Below the pieces are notes generated by a model that was given only the letters and a program-made list of their open reading frames with translations, searched no databases and was not told the DNA's origin. Of a DNA stretch of 23,278 nt, positions 8,310 through 15,370 are shown piece after piece. The number at the start of each line of letters is the position of its first letter. Positions within the stretch are counted from its first letter, which is position 1. Source of the DNA: Variovorax sp. (GTDB lineage: Bacteria > Pseudomonadota > Gammaproteobacteria > Burkholderiales > Burkholderiaceae_C); contig JAQGMX010000014.1 of NCBI GenBank assembly GCA_028292145.1, positions 1 through 23,278 on the forward strand. Reading direction: 5' to 3'. Made by a program: the position numbers and the translations under genes.

Positions 8310-9541
8310 GATTTCTGAAGCGTTGACGAAGTGACGGGCGGCTGTTCGATCTCGAACACCTGGCGCAGATAGGCCAGGTACTTCTCGTCGTCGCACATGT
8401 TCTTGGACGGCGTATCGGACAGCTTGGCGACCGGCTGGTCATTGCAGCGGATCATCTTGATCACGATCTGCAGCGGCTCGTAGCCGAGGTCGTTGGTCAG
8501 GTTGGTGCCGATGCCGAAAGCCAGCTGACAACGTCCGCGGAACTGTCGATACAACTCGATCGTGCGCGGTACGGTGAGGCCGTCGCTGAAGATCAGCGTT
8601 TTGGTCAACGGATCGACCCGCTTCGCGACGTAATGCGCCAGCATGCGTTCGCCCCACTGGAACGGATCGCCGCTGTCGTGGCGCGCGCCGTCGAAGAGCT
8701 TGCAGAAGTAGAGGTCGAAGTCGCGCAGGAAGGCGCTCATGCCGTAGACATCGGACAGCGCGATGCCGAGGTCGCCGCGGTACTCGCGCGCCCACGACTC
8801 GAAACCGAAGATCTGGCTGTCGCGCAGCCGCGGACCGAGCGCCTGGCAGGCCTGCAGGTACTCGTGCGCCATCGTGCCGAGCGGAATCAGGCCCAGCTTC
8901 ATTGCGAAAAGCACGTTGCTGGTGCCCGCGAACTGAGCCGTCTTGACGCCGGACTGCGGCGGGACGGTCACGGGGCCGAGTCTGGAGGTCAACGTTCGCA
9001 GCACTTCCTCATGCCAGTCCTTGGCAAAGCGCCGGCGCGTGCCGTAGTCGGCGATCTTCAGGTCGGAAAGTCCCTCGGCCTGCAGCTGTCCGATCTTGGT
9101 TTCGAGCCTGCGCCGGCCTTCGCCAAGGTCAGGCTGTTTCTGCGTATTGCGGAGGTACACCTCGTTGACGATGGCCAGCACCGGGATCTCGAACAGGATC
9201 GTGTACAGCCAGGGTCCCTTGATGCTGATCTCGAGTTCGCCCGACGACTTGGGAACGATGTCGATGTACTTCTCGTTCAGCCTGAAAAGGCCCAGGAAAT
9301 CGACGAAGTCGCTCTTGATGAAGCGCATCGATCGCAAATATTGCAGTTCGGGCTCCTTGAACTGCAACTGGCACAGCTGGCGGATCTCATCACGGATCTC
9401 GTTGGCGAACTGCGCCAGGTCGACGCCAGGGTTGCGGCACTTGAACCGGTACTCGACACGGGCCCCAGGGAAATGATGCAGCACGACCTGCATCATCGTG
9501 AACTTGTAGAGGTCGGTGTCCAGCAGGCTTTGAATGATCAT
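8306..9541 (-). CDS. pncB: Nicotinate phosphoribosyltransferase
   Basis: 411-residue NAD-salvage enzyme converting nicotinate, PRPP and ATP to nicotinate mononucleotide (Preiss-Handler pathway). The start MIIQSLLDTDLYKFTM is the classic PncB N-terminus and fixes the ATG at 9541; E. coli PncB is about 400 residues. His226 in GTMAHEYLQA matches the catalytic, phosphorylatable histidine; GTRRRF, the SGVKTAQFAGTSNV loop and FGIGTNLTND (phosphoribosyl/nicotinate site) are also present. It is the promoter-proximal member of a four-gene minus-strand run and overlaps the dehydrogenase by four bases. The 227-base spacer upstream, shared with a divergent gene, must hold the promoter, but I cannot pick a convincing one. 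Confidence 0.95.
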   Translation of the reverse strand: MIIQSLLDTDLYKFTMMQVVLHHFPGARVEYRFKCRNPGVDLAQFANEIRDEIRQLCQLQFKEPELQYLRSMRFIKSDFVDFLGLFRLNEKYIDIVPKSSGELEISIKGPWLYTILFEIPVLAIVNEVYLRNTQKQPDLGEGRRRLETKIGQLQAEGLSDLKIADYGTRRRFAKDWHEEVLRTLTSRLGPVTVPPQSGVKTAQFAGTSNVLFAMKLGLIPLGTMAHEYLQACQALGPRLRDSQIFGFESWAREYRGDLGIALSDVYGMSAFLRDFDLYFCKLFDGARHDSGDPFQWGERMLAHYVAKRVDPLTKTLIFSDGLTVPRTIELYRQFRGRCQLAFGIGTNLTNDLGYEPLQIVIKMIRCNDQPVAKLSDTPSKNMCDDEKYLAYLRQVFEIEQPPVTSSTLQKS

Positions 9542-9768
9542 TTGGCGGCGCGAGTTCTGTCGATGTCTCGGATGGCTTGCCGGCATCTTTTGAGGGCCGG
9601 GCTTCGATTATGGCCAGCGCACGGCTTCCACGTCCCCCACCATCTGATTAGGCCTCAGCCTACGGCTCCAGCCCGGCGCGTCCTACCGCCTGCGAAATGG
9701 CGGCAAACCTACAGTCACGCCACGCTGCAGACTCCATGCAGCGGTTCAACAACCGAAGGAGAGACGCT
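9542..9768. other. Divergent intergenic region between pncB and the CsbD-like gene
   Basis: 227 bases with no coding potential I trust. It must contain outward promoters for both flanking genes. The only clear signal is the AAGGAG ribosome-binding site at 9756-9761. CCTAC occurs three times (9659, 9682, 9708) at unequal spacing, and AGCCTACGGCT (9657-9667) is a small dyad; neither is convincing as an operator. Confidence 0.4.
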
Positions 9769-10002
9769 ATGAACAAAGACACCATCGAAGGCAACTGGAA
9801 GCAACTCAAGGGCAAAGTCGTCGAGCAATGGGGCAAGTTGACAGACGACGACTTCGACGTCATCGACGGCAAGCGCGAACAGTTGCTCGGCCGCATCCAG
9901 GAACGTCATGGCATCAGCCGCGACGAAGCCGAGAAGCAGGTTGCCGACTGGGAAACGCGTGACGGACGCAACCCGACTGCGCTCTGGTTCGAACGCTCGT
10001 AA
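9769..10002 (+). CDS. CsbD-like (YjbJ family) stress-response protein
   Basis: 77-residue hydrophilic protein with the CsbD/YjbJ pattern: MNKDTIEGNWKQLKGK, then WGKLTDDDFDVIDGKREQL, then a C-terminal segment with RDEAEKQVADWE. Homologues are induced in stationary phase or general stress; the molecular role is not known. The start at 9769 has a textbook AAGGAG (9756-9761) seven bases upstream, so the longer in-frame reading from 9697 is rejected. The C-terminal extension after residue 60 is typical of proteobacterial members. The next gene, encoding a small exported protein, follows after 64 bases; with no terminator between them, co-transcription is possible. Confidence 0.9.
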   Translation: MNKDTIEGNWKQLKGKVVEQWGKLTDDDFDVIDGKREQLLGRIQERHGISRDEAEKQVADWETRDGRNPTALWFERS

Positions 10003-10066
10003 TACGTCCCTCCTGTTAGAGCCACTCAATAGTTAGTTAGTCGATTCAAAATCAAAGAGGAAAATC

Positions 10067-10471
10067 ATGAAAAAACATCTGCTCGCACTCGCCATCGTTT
10101 CCACCTGCTTCATGGGTGCGCAAGCCAGCGCCCTGACCAAGGACGAATACAACGTCGCCAAGGAAAAGATCTCGGCTGACTACAAGGTCGCCAAGGCCCA
10201 GTGCGACACCATGAAGGACAACGCCAAGGATGTCTGCGAGAAGCAGGCCAGCGGTACCGAGAAGGTTGCCAAGGCGGACCTCGAGCAGCAGTACAAGCCA
10301 AGCGCCAGCCATGCACGCAAGGTTGCTGAAGAAAAGGTCGCGATGAACTACGAAGTCGCAAAGGAAAAGTGCGACGACCAGAGCGGCGCAGCCAAGGATG
10401 CATGCGTGAAGCAAGCCAAGGCTGAAGAAGCCAAGGGCAAGGCCGACATCAAGGCCATGAAGAAGATGTAA
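10067..10471 (+). CDS. Small exported Lys/Ala-rich protein with duplicated CX10C unit
   Basis: 134 residues with a Sec signal peptide (MKKHLLALAIVSTCFMGAQASA, cleavage expected after ASA near residue 22), so probably periplasmic. The mature part is an internal duplication with an exact 56-residue period: Cys46/Cys57 and Cys102/Cys113 both form CX10C, and residues 30-71 align with 86-127 with about 21 identities and no gaps. The two units share VA.EK, YxVAK, CD, AKDxC and KQA. The composition, rich in Lys, Ala, Glu and Asp, predicts helices. Similar proteins are sometimes labelled TolA-like from composition alone; I see no TolA domain. A clear AGAGG (10056-10060) precedes the start, and a terminator follows. 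Function unknown. Confidence 0.85.
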   Translation: MKKHLLALAIVSTCFMGAQASALTKDEYNVAKEKISADYKVAKAQCDTMKDNAKDVCEKQASGTEKVAKADLEQQYKPSASHARKVAEEKVAMNYEVAKEKCDDQSGAAKDACVKQAKAEEAKGKADIKAMKKM

Positions 10472-10495
10472 TCTGCCTTTCGGTAGATTCACAAG

Positions 10496-10523
10496 CAGCG
10501 CCTGAGGGCGCTGTTTTCGTTTG
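10496..10523 (+). terminator. Rho-independent terminator after the small exported protein gene
   Basis: CAGCGCC (10496-10502), loop TGAG, GGCGCTG (10507-10513), then TTTTCGTTT. Seven perfect pairs and a broken T run, 24 bases after the stop. Confidence 0.85.
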
Positions 10524-10556
10524 GGCGCGTTTAGGCGGCGAGATTTTTCGAGATTT

Positions 10557-10592
10557 AGAAACCCGGTTCTAAAGTGCTGCGAACCGGTTTCT
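10557..10592. repeat. 12-base inverted repeat upstream of the phasin gene
   Basis: AGAAACCCGGTTC (10557-10569) and GAACCGGTTTCT (10581-10592) are complementary apart from one bulged C, with an 11-base spacer. No T run follows on either strand, so it is not an obvious terminator. It sits just upstream of the candidate phasin promoter and could be a regulator-binding dyad. Confidence 0.55.
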
Positions 10593-10597
10593 GGGGC

Positions 10598-10625
10598 TTG
10601 CTCCTGAGAACCATCTGCCTATACT
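10598..10625 (+). promoter_or_regulatory. Candidate phasin promoter
   Basis: TTGCTC (10598-10603) and TATACT (10620-10625) are 16 bases apart; the -10 matches consensus in five of six positions, the -35 in three. Predicted start near 10632, giving an untranslated leader of roughly 85 bases. Confidence 0.35.
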
Positions 10626-10633
10626 TGCGCCTA

Positions 10634-10648
10634 TGCTGCACCGCAACA
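10634..10648. promoter_or_regulatory. Candidate PhaR-type operator upstream of phasin
   Basis: TGCTGCACCGCAACA is an imperfect dyad with half-sites TGCTGC and GCAACA, lying at the predicted transcription start. TGC/GCA-rich dyads in front of phasin genes are the kind of site bound by the PHB-responsive repressor PhaR in other proteobacteria. The assignment rests on resemblance and position; PhaR itself is not in the window. Confidence 0.35.
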
Positions 10649-10717
10649 TTCGATGGGCAGGCGCAGCGTCCCGTGATCTCGATGGGATCCCGATTTACTC
10701 AACTTCTGGAGTTTTCC

Positions 10718-11275
10718 ATGGCACTGACCGCTGACCAAATCCTCGCCGCCCAAAAGGCCAACCTCGAAACGCTGTTCGGCCTGACCACCAAGGCATTCGA
10801 AGGCGTCGAGAAGCTCGTTGAACTGAACATGACCGCCTCGAAGGCCGCCATGAGCGAAGCTTCGAGCACGACGCAAGCCATGCTCAGCGTCAAGGACGCA
10901 CAGGAACTGCTGACGCTGCAAGCCAGCCTGTTCCAGCCGCTCGCAGAAAAGACCGCTGCCTACAGCCGTCATCTGTATGACATCGCCCAGGGCACCAGCA
11001 GCGAATTCGGCAAGGCCATGGAATCGAAGGCTGCCGAAGCCCAGCAGAACTTCGCCGGCATGATCGACACCGCCACCAAGAACGCACCGGCCGGTTCCGA
11101 AACCGCCGTCGCCGTGATGAAGAGCGCCGTCGCTGCTGCGAACAACGCTTTCGAATCGGTGCAGAAGGCTGTCAAGCAGGCTTCCGATGTCGCGGAAACC
11201 AACTTCCAGACCATGTCGGCCACTGCTGTGAACGCAGCCAAGTCCACCGCACAAACCGCTGCGCGCAAGCGCTGA
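10718..11275 (+). CDS. phaP: Phasin, polyhydroxyalkanoate granule-associated protein
   Basis: 185-residue phasin (TIGR01841/Phasin_2 type) that coats intracellular polyhydroxybutyrate granules. The pattern is characteristic: MALTADQILAAQKAN, then FEGVEKLVELN near residue 30, LQASLFQPLAEK near 70, a heptad-like Ala-rich helical remainder, and a short basic C-terminus (AARKR). No signal peptide or membrane segment, as expected. TGGAG (10707-10711) six bases before the ATG fixes the start; the in-frame codons upstream from 10574 lie in the promoter region. Monocistronic, with its own promoter candidate, candidate operator and terminator. It indicates a PHB-accumulating host. Confidence 0.93.
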   Translation: MALTADQILAAQKANLETLFGLTTKAFEGVEKLVELNMTASKAAMSEASSTTQAMLSVKDAQELLTLQASLFQPLAEKTAAYSRHLYDIAQGTSSEFGKAMESKAAEAQQNFAGMIDTATKNAPAGSETAVAVMKSAVAAANNAFESVQKAVKQASDVAETNFQTMSATAVNAAKSTAQTAARKR

Positions 11276-11318
11276 AGATTCGGTTCGGCTTCGTTGCCGG
11301 ACCTTCGCAGTTGTCTCC

Positions 11319-11336
11319 TTGGATCCCCGGATCCAA
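11319..11336. repeat. 18-base near-perfect palindrome between phaP and its terminator
   Basis: TTGGATCC (11319-11326), CC, GGATCCAA (11329-11336). The two-base centre is too short for a normal hairpin loop in RNA, so a protein-binding site or chance symmetry is more likely. Confidence 0.5.
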
Positions 11337-11340
11337 TTCA

Positions 11341-11368
11341 GCCTCGTTTTCGGACGGGGCTTTTTTTT
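11341..11368 (+). terminator. Rho-independent terminator after phaP
   Basis: GCCTCG (11341-11346), 8-base loop, CGGGGC (11355-11360; one G-U pair), then eight T (11361-11368). It lies 65 bases after the phasin stop. Confidence 0.85.
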
Positions 11369-11429
11369 GCCTTTTCGCGGCATGAGCGTCTTCGATAATC
11401 GTCGGTCGAACAATTCAGGAGACAAGCAC

Positions 11430-12188
11430 ATGCAGATCGAAGGCAAGGTTTTCATCGTCACCGGCGGCGCGTCGGGTTTGGGCGAAGGCACGGCACGGAT
11501 GCTGGCGGCCAACGGCGCCAAAGTGGTCATCGCTGACATGCAGGCCGACAAGGGCGAAGCGGTCGCCCGCGAGATCGGCGGCGTCTTCGTGCGTTGTGAC
11601 GTGAGTCAGGAAGCGGACGGTCAGGCCGTCGTCGCAGCCGCCGTGAAGCTCGGCAAGCTGATGGGCCTCGTCAATTGCGCGGGCATCGCGCCGGCCGAGA
11701 AAACGGTCGGCAAGAACGGGCCGCATTCGCTGGCGCTGTTCGGCAAGACAGTGACGGTGAACCTGATCGGCAGTTTCAACATGATCCGCCTCGCTTCCGA
11801 CGCGATGGCGAAGAACGACCCCGAATCCACGGGCGAACGCGGCGTGCTGATTTCGACCGCCTCGGTCGCAGCCTACGACGGCCAGATCGGCCAGGCAGCC
11901 TATGCGGCGTCGAAGGGCGGCGTGGTCGGCATGACCTTGCCGATCGCTCGCGACCTGGCACGCAGCGGCATCCGCAACATGACGATCGCGCCAGGCATTT
12001 TCGGCACGCCGATGCTGTTCGGCATGCCGCAGGAAGTGCAGGACGCGCTGGCTGCGAGCGTGCCATTTCCGTCTCGCCTCGGCACGCCGGACGATTACGC
12101 CAAGCTTGCGAAGCACATCATCGAGAACGACATGCTGAACGGCGAGGTGATCCGGCTCGACGGGGCGATCCGTCTGGCGCCACGCTGA
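11430..12188 (+). CDS. SDR-family 3-hydroxyacyl-CoA dehydrogenase (type II / HSD10-like)
   Basis: 252-residue short-chain dehydrogenase resembling type II 3-hydroxyacyl-CoA dehydrogenase (HSD17B10 group), which oxidises 3-hydroxyacyl-CoA with NAD+ in beta-oxidation. The cofactor loop TGGASGLG is at 11-18, Asp36 (IADMQ) indicates NAD preference, and NCAG is at 82-85. The catalytic tetrad is Asn111, Ser145, Tyr158 and Lys162. The stretch VGKNGPHSLALFGKTV is typical of this subgroup, as is the C-terminal GEVIRLDGAIRLAPR. AGGAGA (11417-11422) seven bases before the ATG sets the start. The gene follows the phasin terminator, so it is probably a separate transcript; exact substrate uncertain. Confidence 0.9.
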   Translation: MQIEGKVFIVTGGASGLGEGTARMLAANGAKVVIADMQADKGEAVAREIGGVFVRCDVSQEADGQAVVAAAVKLGKLMGLVNCAGIAPAEKTVGKNGPHSLALFGKTVTVNLIGSFNMIRLASDAMAKNDPESTGERGVLISTASVAAYDGQIGQAAYAASKGGVVGMTLPIARDLARSGIRNMTIAPGIFGTPMLFGMPQEVQDALAASVPFPSRLGTPDDYAKLAKHIIENDMLNGEVIRLDGAIRLAPR

Positions 12189-12194
12189 CCGGCT

Positions 12195-12213
12195 GGCGGT
12201 TCAGACAACCGCC
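12195..12213. terminator. Weak bidirectional hairpin between the SDR and yihY-like genes
   Basis: GGCGGTT (12195-12201), loop CAGAC, AACCGCC (12207-12213): a seven-base perfect stem in the 12-base gap between convergent genes, overlapping the last codons of the minus-strand gene. Only TTCCGTTT follows on the plus strand, so termination strength is doubtful. Confidence 0.4.
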
Positions 12214-13079
12214 TTCCGTTTGCGCTCGTGTTGCTCGTATTGCGAGATGACCTGGGCGCCGAACAGCACCAGCGTGGCGGCGATCTCCAGGCTCAGAAGC
12301 ACGACGATGGCTGTCGTCAGTGAGCCATAGACGACGTTGACCTGCGATAGCGTGGAAAAATACCAGACCAGGATGCGCCGGGTGATCTCCCAGAGCAACG
12401 TCGCCGTCACCCCGCCGAGCAGCGCATGCCGCAACGACAACCGGCCTACCGGCATCACGAGATACAGTGAGGTCAACATGAAGATCTCGCCGCCAAGTCC
12501 GAGCAGGTACAGCAGCAGCCCTGAAACGCCCGAAAGCGACCAGCTGTAGCCGAGCAGTTCCACGCTCTCCTGCCCGATGACCTGCAAGGCACCGGAAACC
12601 AGCGTCACCAGCAGCAGCCCCACGCACAGGCTCAGGATGTAGAGATAAGGCATGACCGCGGAAACCAGGAAATGCCGCGACCGCTCGCTTTTGCGGTGAT
12701 GAAAGATCACCGACATCGCGCTTTCGAGCACCGTGAATGCGAGGGAACTGAAGAAGATCATCGTCACCAGCAGCACTGGTCCCAGGACATCGCGATGGTC
12801 GAGGAAACTCGACAGTTCGCCGATGATCGCCTTCGACTGGCCCGGCAGCATCCATTCGAGATAGCGGCCGATCGTGTTGAACAGTTCTGCCTGATCGATG
12901 AAATGCGACAGCGCGATAACGCTCACGATCATCAACGGCACGATCGAAAGCAGTGCGTAATAGGCCACGGCGCCGGCCAGCAACAGCCCCTGATTGGCGC
13001 GAAAAACCTTCAACGTCTCCCAAAGGAAGCGAAAGGGATGGCGCAGCAGCGGCGAGGCGTGTTCGAGAGGACTGCGCAT
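12201..13079 (-). CDS. YihY/BrkB-family inner-membrane protein
   Basis: 292-residue multi-pass membrane protein of the YihY/virulence factor BrkB (UPF0761) family. Hallmarks: an amphipathic N-terminus ending in FRANQGLLLAGAVAYYALLS, about six hydrophobic segments, and the region LLWEITRRILVWYFSTLSQVNVVYGS, which is the most conserved part of the family. The C-terminus is short and basic. Start chosen at 13079 (MRSPLEHASP); codons upstream would run into the dnaG promoter region. Function is unresolved in the family; early links to serum resistance and RNase BN have not held up generally. Divergent from dnaG with 86 bases between the starts. Confidence 0.85.
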   Translation of the reverse strand: MRSPLEHASPLLRHPFRFLWETLKVFRANQGLLLAGAVAYYALLSIVPLMIVSVIALSHFIDQAELFNTIGRYLEWMLPGQSKAIIGELSSFLDHRDVLGPVLLVTMIFFSSLAFTVLESAMSVIFHHRKSERSRHFLVSAVMPYLYILSLCVGLLLVTLVSGALQVIGQESVELLGYSWSLSGVSGLLLYLLGLGGEIFMLTSLYLVMPVGRLSLRHALLGGVTATLLWEITRRILVWYFSTLSQVNVVYGSLTTAIVVLLSLEIAATLVLFGAQVISQYEQHERKRKAVV

Positions 13080-13141
13080 CTTGCGGATGAATGGAGGGGC
13101 AGTCAGTATGCCGTCCGGCCGCGCACGCCCGACAGCTTGCG

Positions 13142-13147
13142 TATGAT
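13142..13147 (+). promoter_or_regulatory. Possible -10 box of dnaG
   Basis: TATGAT (13142-13147), preceded by TTGCG but with no matching -35 at 16-18 bases. A start near 13154 would leave only about 12 untranslated bases and no Shine-Dalgarno before the dnaG ATG. Weak call. Confidence 0.25.
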
Positions 13148-13165
13148 TTGCCGCTCCCCGCCTAC

Positions 13166-15151
13166 ATGACCATCCCTCCCTCATTCATCCAGGAACTGAT
13201 CGCGCGCGCGGACGTGGTGGAGATCGTCGGGCGTTATGTGCCGCTGAAGAAGGCCGGCGCGAACTTCATGGGTCTGTGCCCATTCCACGGCGAGAAGTCG
13301 CCGTCGTTCTCGGTCAGCCCGACCAAACAGTTCTATCACTGCTTCGGCTGCGGCGTGCACGGCAACGCCATCGGCTTCCTGATGGAGCATGCGGGCATGG
13401 GTTTCGTCGAAGCCGTGCACGATCTGGCCGGCCAGTACGGCCTGCAGGTACCCGAAGACGACGCCTCGCCCGAAGACCGTGCGCGCGCCGCCGGCCAGCG
13501 CGAGAAGCAGGCCACGCTGTCGGATGTGCTCGAAAAGGCCTGCGATGCCTACCGCAAGCAATTGCGCCAATCGCCCGGCGCCATCGACTACCTCAAGCGT
13601 CGCGGCGTCTCCGGCGAAATCGCGAAGCAGTTCGGCATCGGCTATGCGCCGGCCGGCTGGCGCAGTCTGGCGAGCGTTTTTCCGAGCTACGACGACCCGC
13701 TTCTGGCGGAAAGCGGGCTGGTGATCGTCGGCGAGGAAGATTCATCGGCAGACTCGTCGCAGCCAGCCAAGCGCTACGACCGATTCCGCGACCGGGTGAT
13801 GTTCCCGATCCGCAACGTCAAGGGCGAGTACATCGGCTTCGGCGGGCGCGTGCTGGGCGACGAAAAGCCGAAGTACCTCAACTCGCCCGAAACCCCCGTC
13901 TTCAGCAAGGGGCGCGAGCTCTACGGCCTGTTCGAAGCCCGCGCCGCCTTCCGTCAGCACGGCTATGCGCTCGTCACGGAAGGCTACATGGACGTCGTGG
14001 CCCTGGCGCAGCTGGGTTTTCCGAACACCGTCGCGACGCTGGGCACGGCCTGCACGCCCGAACACGTGCAGAAGCTGTTCCGCTTCACCGAATCCGTGGT
14101 CTTCAGCTTCGACGGCGATGCGGCCGGCCGCCGCGCCGCGCGCAAGGCGCTCGACGGCGCCCTGCCCTTCGCCACCGACGTGCGCAGCATCAAGTTCCTG
14201 TTCCTTCCCGCGGAGCACGATCCCGACAGCTACATCCGCGAGTTCGGCGCCGACGCGTTCGCGCGCTTCGTGAACGACGCGGTGCCGCTGAGCCGTTTCA
14301 TGCTCGAAGCCGCCAAGGAGGGCTGCGACATGGGCAGCGCCGAAGGGCGCGCGCACATGACCAGCAACGCCCGCCCGCTCTGGAGCGCGCTGCCCGACGG
14401 CGCCTTGAAACGCCAGCTGCTGACCGAAATCGCCGAGACCGTGCAGCTCGGTGCGGCGGAACTCACCGAACTGTGGGGCACGGTCAACGCGCCGCGCTTC
14501 CAGCCGCGTCAGGAGAGACAAGACCGGCAGGAGCGACGCGACTGGGACGATTCGCAGCCGCCGCCGTCGTCTCAGTACGACTGGGACGATGGCACGCCGC
14601 CGCAGACAGAAGAACGGCGCTACGGCAAGAAAAGCTTCTCGAAACGAGCCAATCGCGCCGCGCCTGAGCGCCCGCGCGGTCGCATCGTGCCGCCGAGCAG
14701 GCCCGACGTCGCCGCCCGGCTGCTGCTGTCGCGCATGGCCGAATGGGACGTGCTGACGCACGAGCTGCACGAAATGCTTTGCAAACTGCCAGGCGAACAC
14801 GGCCAGCTGTTTGCCTGGCTCGACAGCCAGCTCCACGAACACGGCGTGCAGCCGTGGGCCGCATTGCGCGAAGGCCTGCGCGGCCAGCCTTTCGAAGCGC
14901 TGGCGGAACGCGTCATGACCGGCCCTGACGGCGGCCCGATCGAGGATACGGAGGGCGAGGAAGCGGCGGATGCGGCGCGCGAACTGCGCAACGTGCTCGA
15001 TTTCATGCTCGACGACCTGCTCAAGGCGCGCCAGAGCGAGGCGATCGCGGCTGTCGGCACCGATCCGCTGGCGCTCGAGCGCTACAAGGCGCTCGAAGCC
15101 CGCCGATTGGAACTGCGCCATCGTCTCAAACCGTCGACCGGCGGCATGTGA
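13166..15151 (+). CDS. dnaG: DNA primase
   Basis: 661-residue replicative primase that makes RNA primers at the fork together with DnaB. The N-terminal CHC2 zinc ribbon has ligands Cys38, His41, Cys59 and Cys62. The RNA-polymerase core includes KYLNSPETPVFSKG. The TOPRIM acidic residues are Glu272 (TEGYMD) and Asp316/Asp318 (FDGDAAGR), offset by seven from E. coli Glu265, Asp309 and Asp311. A polar, Arg/Asp/Pro-rich linker (about 445-525) joins the core to the C-terminal DnaB-binding helical domain. Start ATG 13166 (MTIPPSFIQELIARADVVEI) matches the family; upstream in-frame codons are rejected. rpoD follows as in the classic macromolecular-synthesis operon, but rpsU and yqeY do not precede it here. 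Confidence 0.97.
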   Translation: MTIPPSFIQELIARADVVEIVGRYVPLKKAGANFMGLCPFHGEKSPSFSVSPTKQFYHCFGCGVHGNAIGFLMEHAGMGFVEAVHDLAGQYGLQVPEDDASPEDRARAAGQREKQATLSDVLEKACDAYRKQLRQSPGAIDYLKRRGVSGEIAKQFGIGYAPAGWRSLASVFPSYDDPLLAESGLVIVGEEDSSADSSQPAKRYDRFRDRVMFPIRNVKGEYIGFGGRVLGDEKPKYLNSPETPVFSKGRELYGLFEARAAFRQHGYALVTEGYMDVVALAQLGFPNTVATLGTACTPEHVQKLFRFTESVVFSFDGDAAGRRAARKALDGALPFATDVRSIKFLFLPAEHDPDSYIREFGADAFARFVNDAVPLSRFMLEAAKEGCDMGSAEGRAHMTSNARPLWSALPDGALKRQLLTEIAETVQLGAAELTELWGTVNAPRFQPRQERQDRQERRDWDDSQPPPSSQYDWDDGTPPQTEERRYGKKSFSKRANRAAPERPRGRIVPPSRPDVAARLLLSRMAEWDVLTHELHEMLCKLPGEHGQLFAWLDSQLHEHGVQPWAALREGLRGQPFEALAERVMTGPDGGPIEDTEGEEAADAARELRNVLDFMLDDLLKARQSEAIAAVGTDPLALERYKALEARRLELRHRLKPSTGGM

Positions 15152-15176
15152 TGCACATGAAATAAGCACGAATCTC

Positions 15177-15202
15177 TTGAAAAAGAGGCTTCTGTCTATA
15201 AT
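15177..15202 (+). promoter_or_regulatory. Candidate rpoD promoter in the dnaG-rpoD spacer
   Basis: A perfect TATAAT (15197-15202) lies 46 bases after the dnaG stop. TTGAAA (15177-15182) matches the -35 well, but the spacer is only 14 bases; the alternatives at 16-17 bases (TCTTGA, CTCTTG) match poorly. It would allow rpoD transcription independent of dnaG, with a start near 15209. Confidence 0.55.
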
Positions 15203-15208
15203 GTGTAG

Positions 15209-15370
15209 CTTCGCCAGCAGCGAAATTAGGCAAGAGCGACAGCAGCACCTCCGGGCCGGCCCCATGCGCAATGCACTTCCCAAAGGGAAACGGGCCAATA
15301 CACCGCCAGGACTGCACACCAAATGATCGCCCGACATCTTGCCTATTGAGGAACTCGTTTCCTCGTTTTT
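15209..15370 (+). ncRNA. Structured rpoD leader or small RNA candidate
   Basis: Between the TATAAT box and rpoD there are three paired elements: a local hairpin TTCGC/GCGAA (15210-15224); a long-range perfect nine-base helix TAGGCAAGA (15227-15235) with TCTTGCCTA (15337-15345); and, three bases later, a terminator-like hairpin. Inside the long-range loop is TTCCC-AAA-GGGAA (15277-15289) and a 20-codon reading frame (15264-15326, MRNALPKGKRAN at its start) without a ribosome-binding site. The promoter, closed structure and terminator together would fit either a ~160-base small RNA or an attenuated leader. I recognise no known RNA family. Confidence 0.35.
15348..15370 (+). terminator. Terminator-like hairpin inside the rpoD leader
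   Basis: GAGGAA (15348-15353), loop CTCGT, TTCCTC (15359-15364), then GTTTTT (15365-15370). Its position 78 bases before the rpoD ATG suggests an attenuator or the 3' end of a small RNA. Confidence 0.5.

Noticed and set aside
5733..8318. 861-codon plus-strand open frame opposite rmuC and the dehydrogenase
   Set aside because: Antisense to two well-recognised genes; the product is Arg/Gln/His/Ala-rich with no family features or ribosome-binding site. Long antisense frames are expected at this GC content.
9659..9712. Three CCTAC pentamers as operator repeats
   Set aside because: Spacings of 23 and 26 bases are unequal, the flanks differ and the motif is short; chance is likely.
10067..10471. 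TolA-type cell-envelope protein
   Set aside because: Only the Lys/Ala/Glu composition resembles TolA; there is no membrane anchor retained after signal cleavage and no TolA C-terminal domain.
15209..15370. 6S RNA as identity of the dnaG-rpoD spacer RNA
   Set aside because: The closing helix is short, the enclosed length is about 119 bases and I cannot find the 6S central bubble or its conserved flanking sequence; left as an unassigned candidate.
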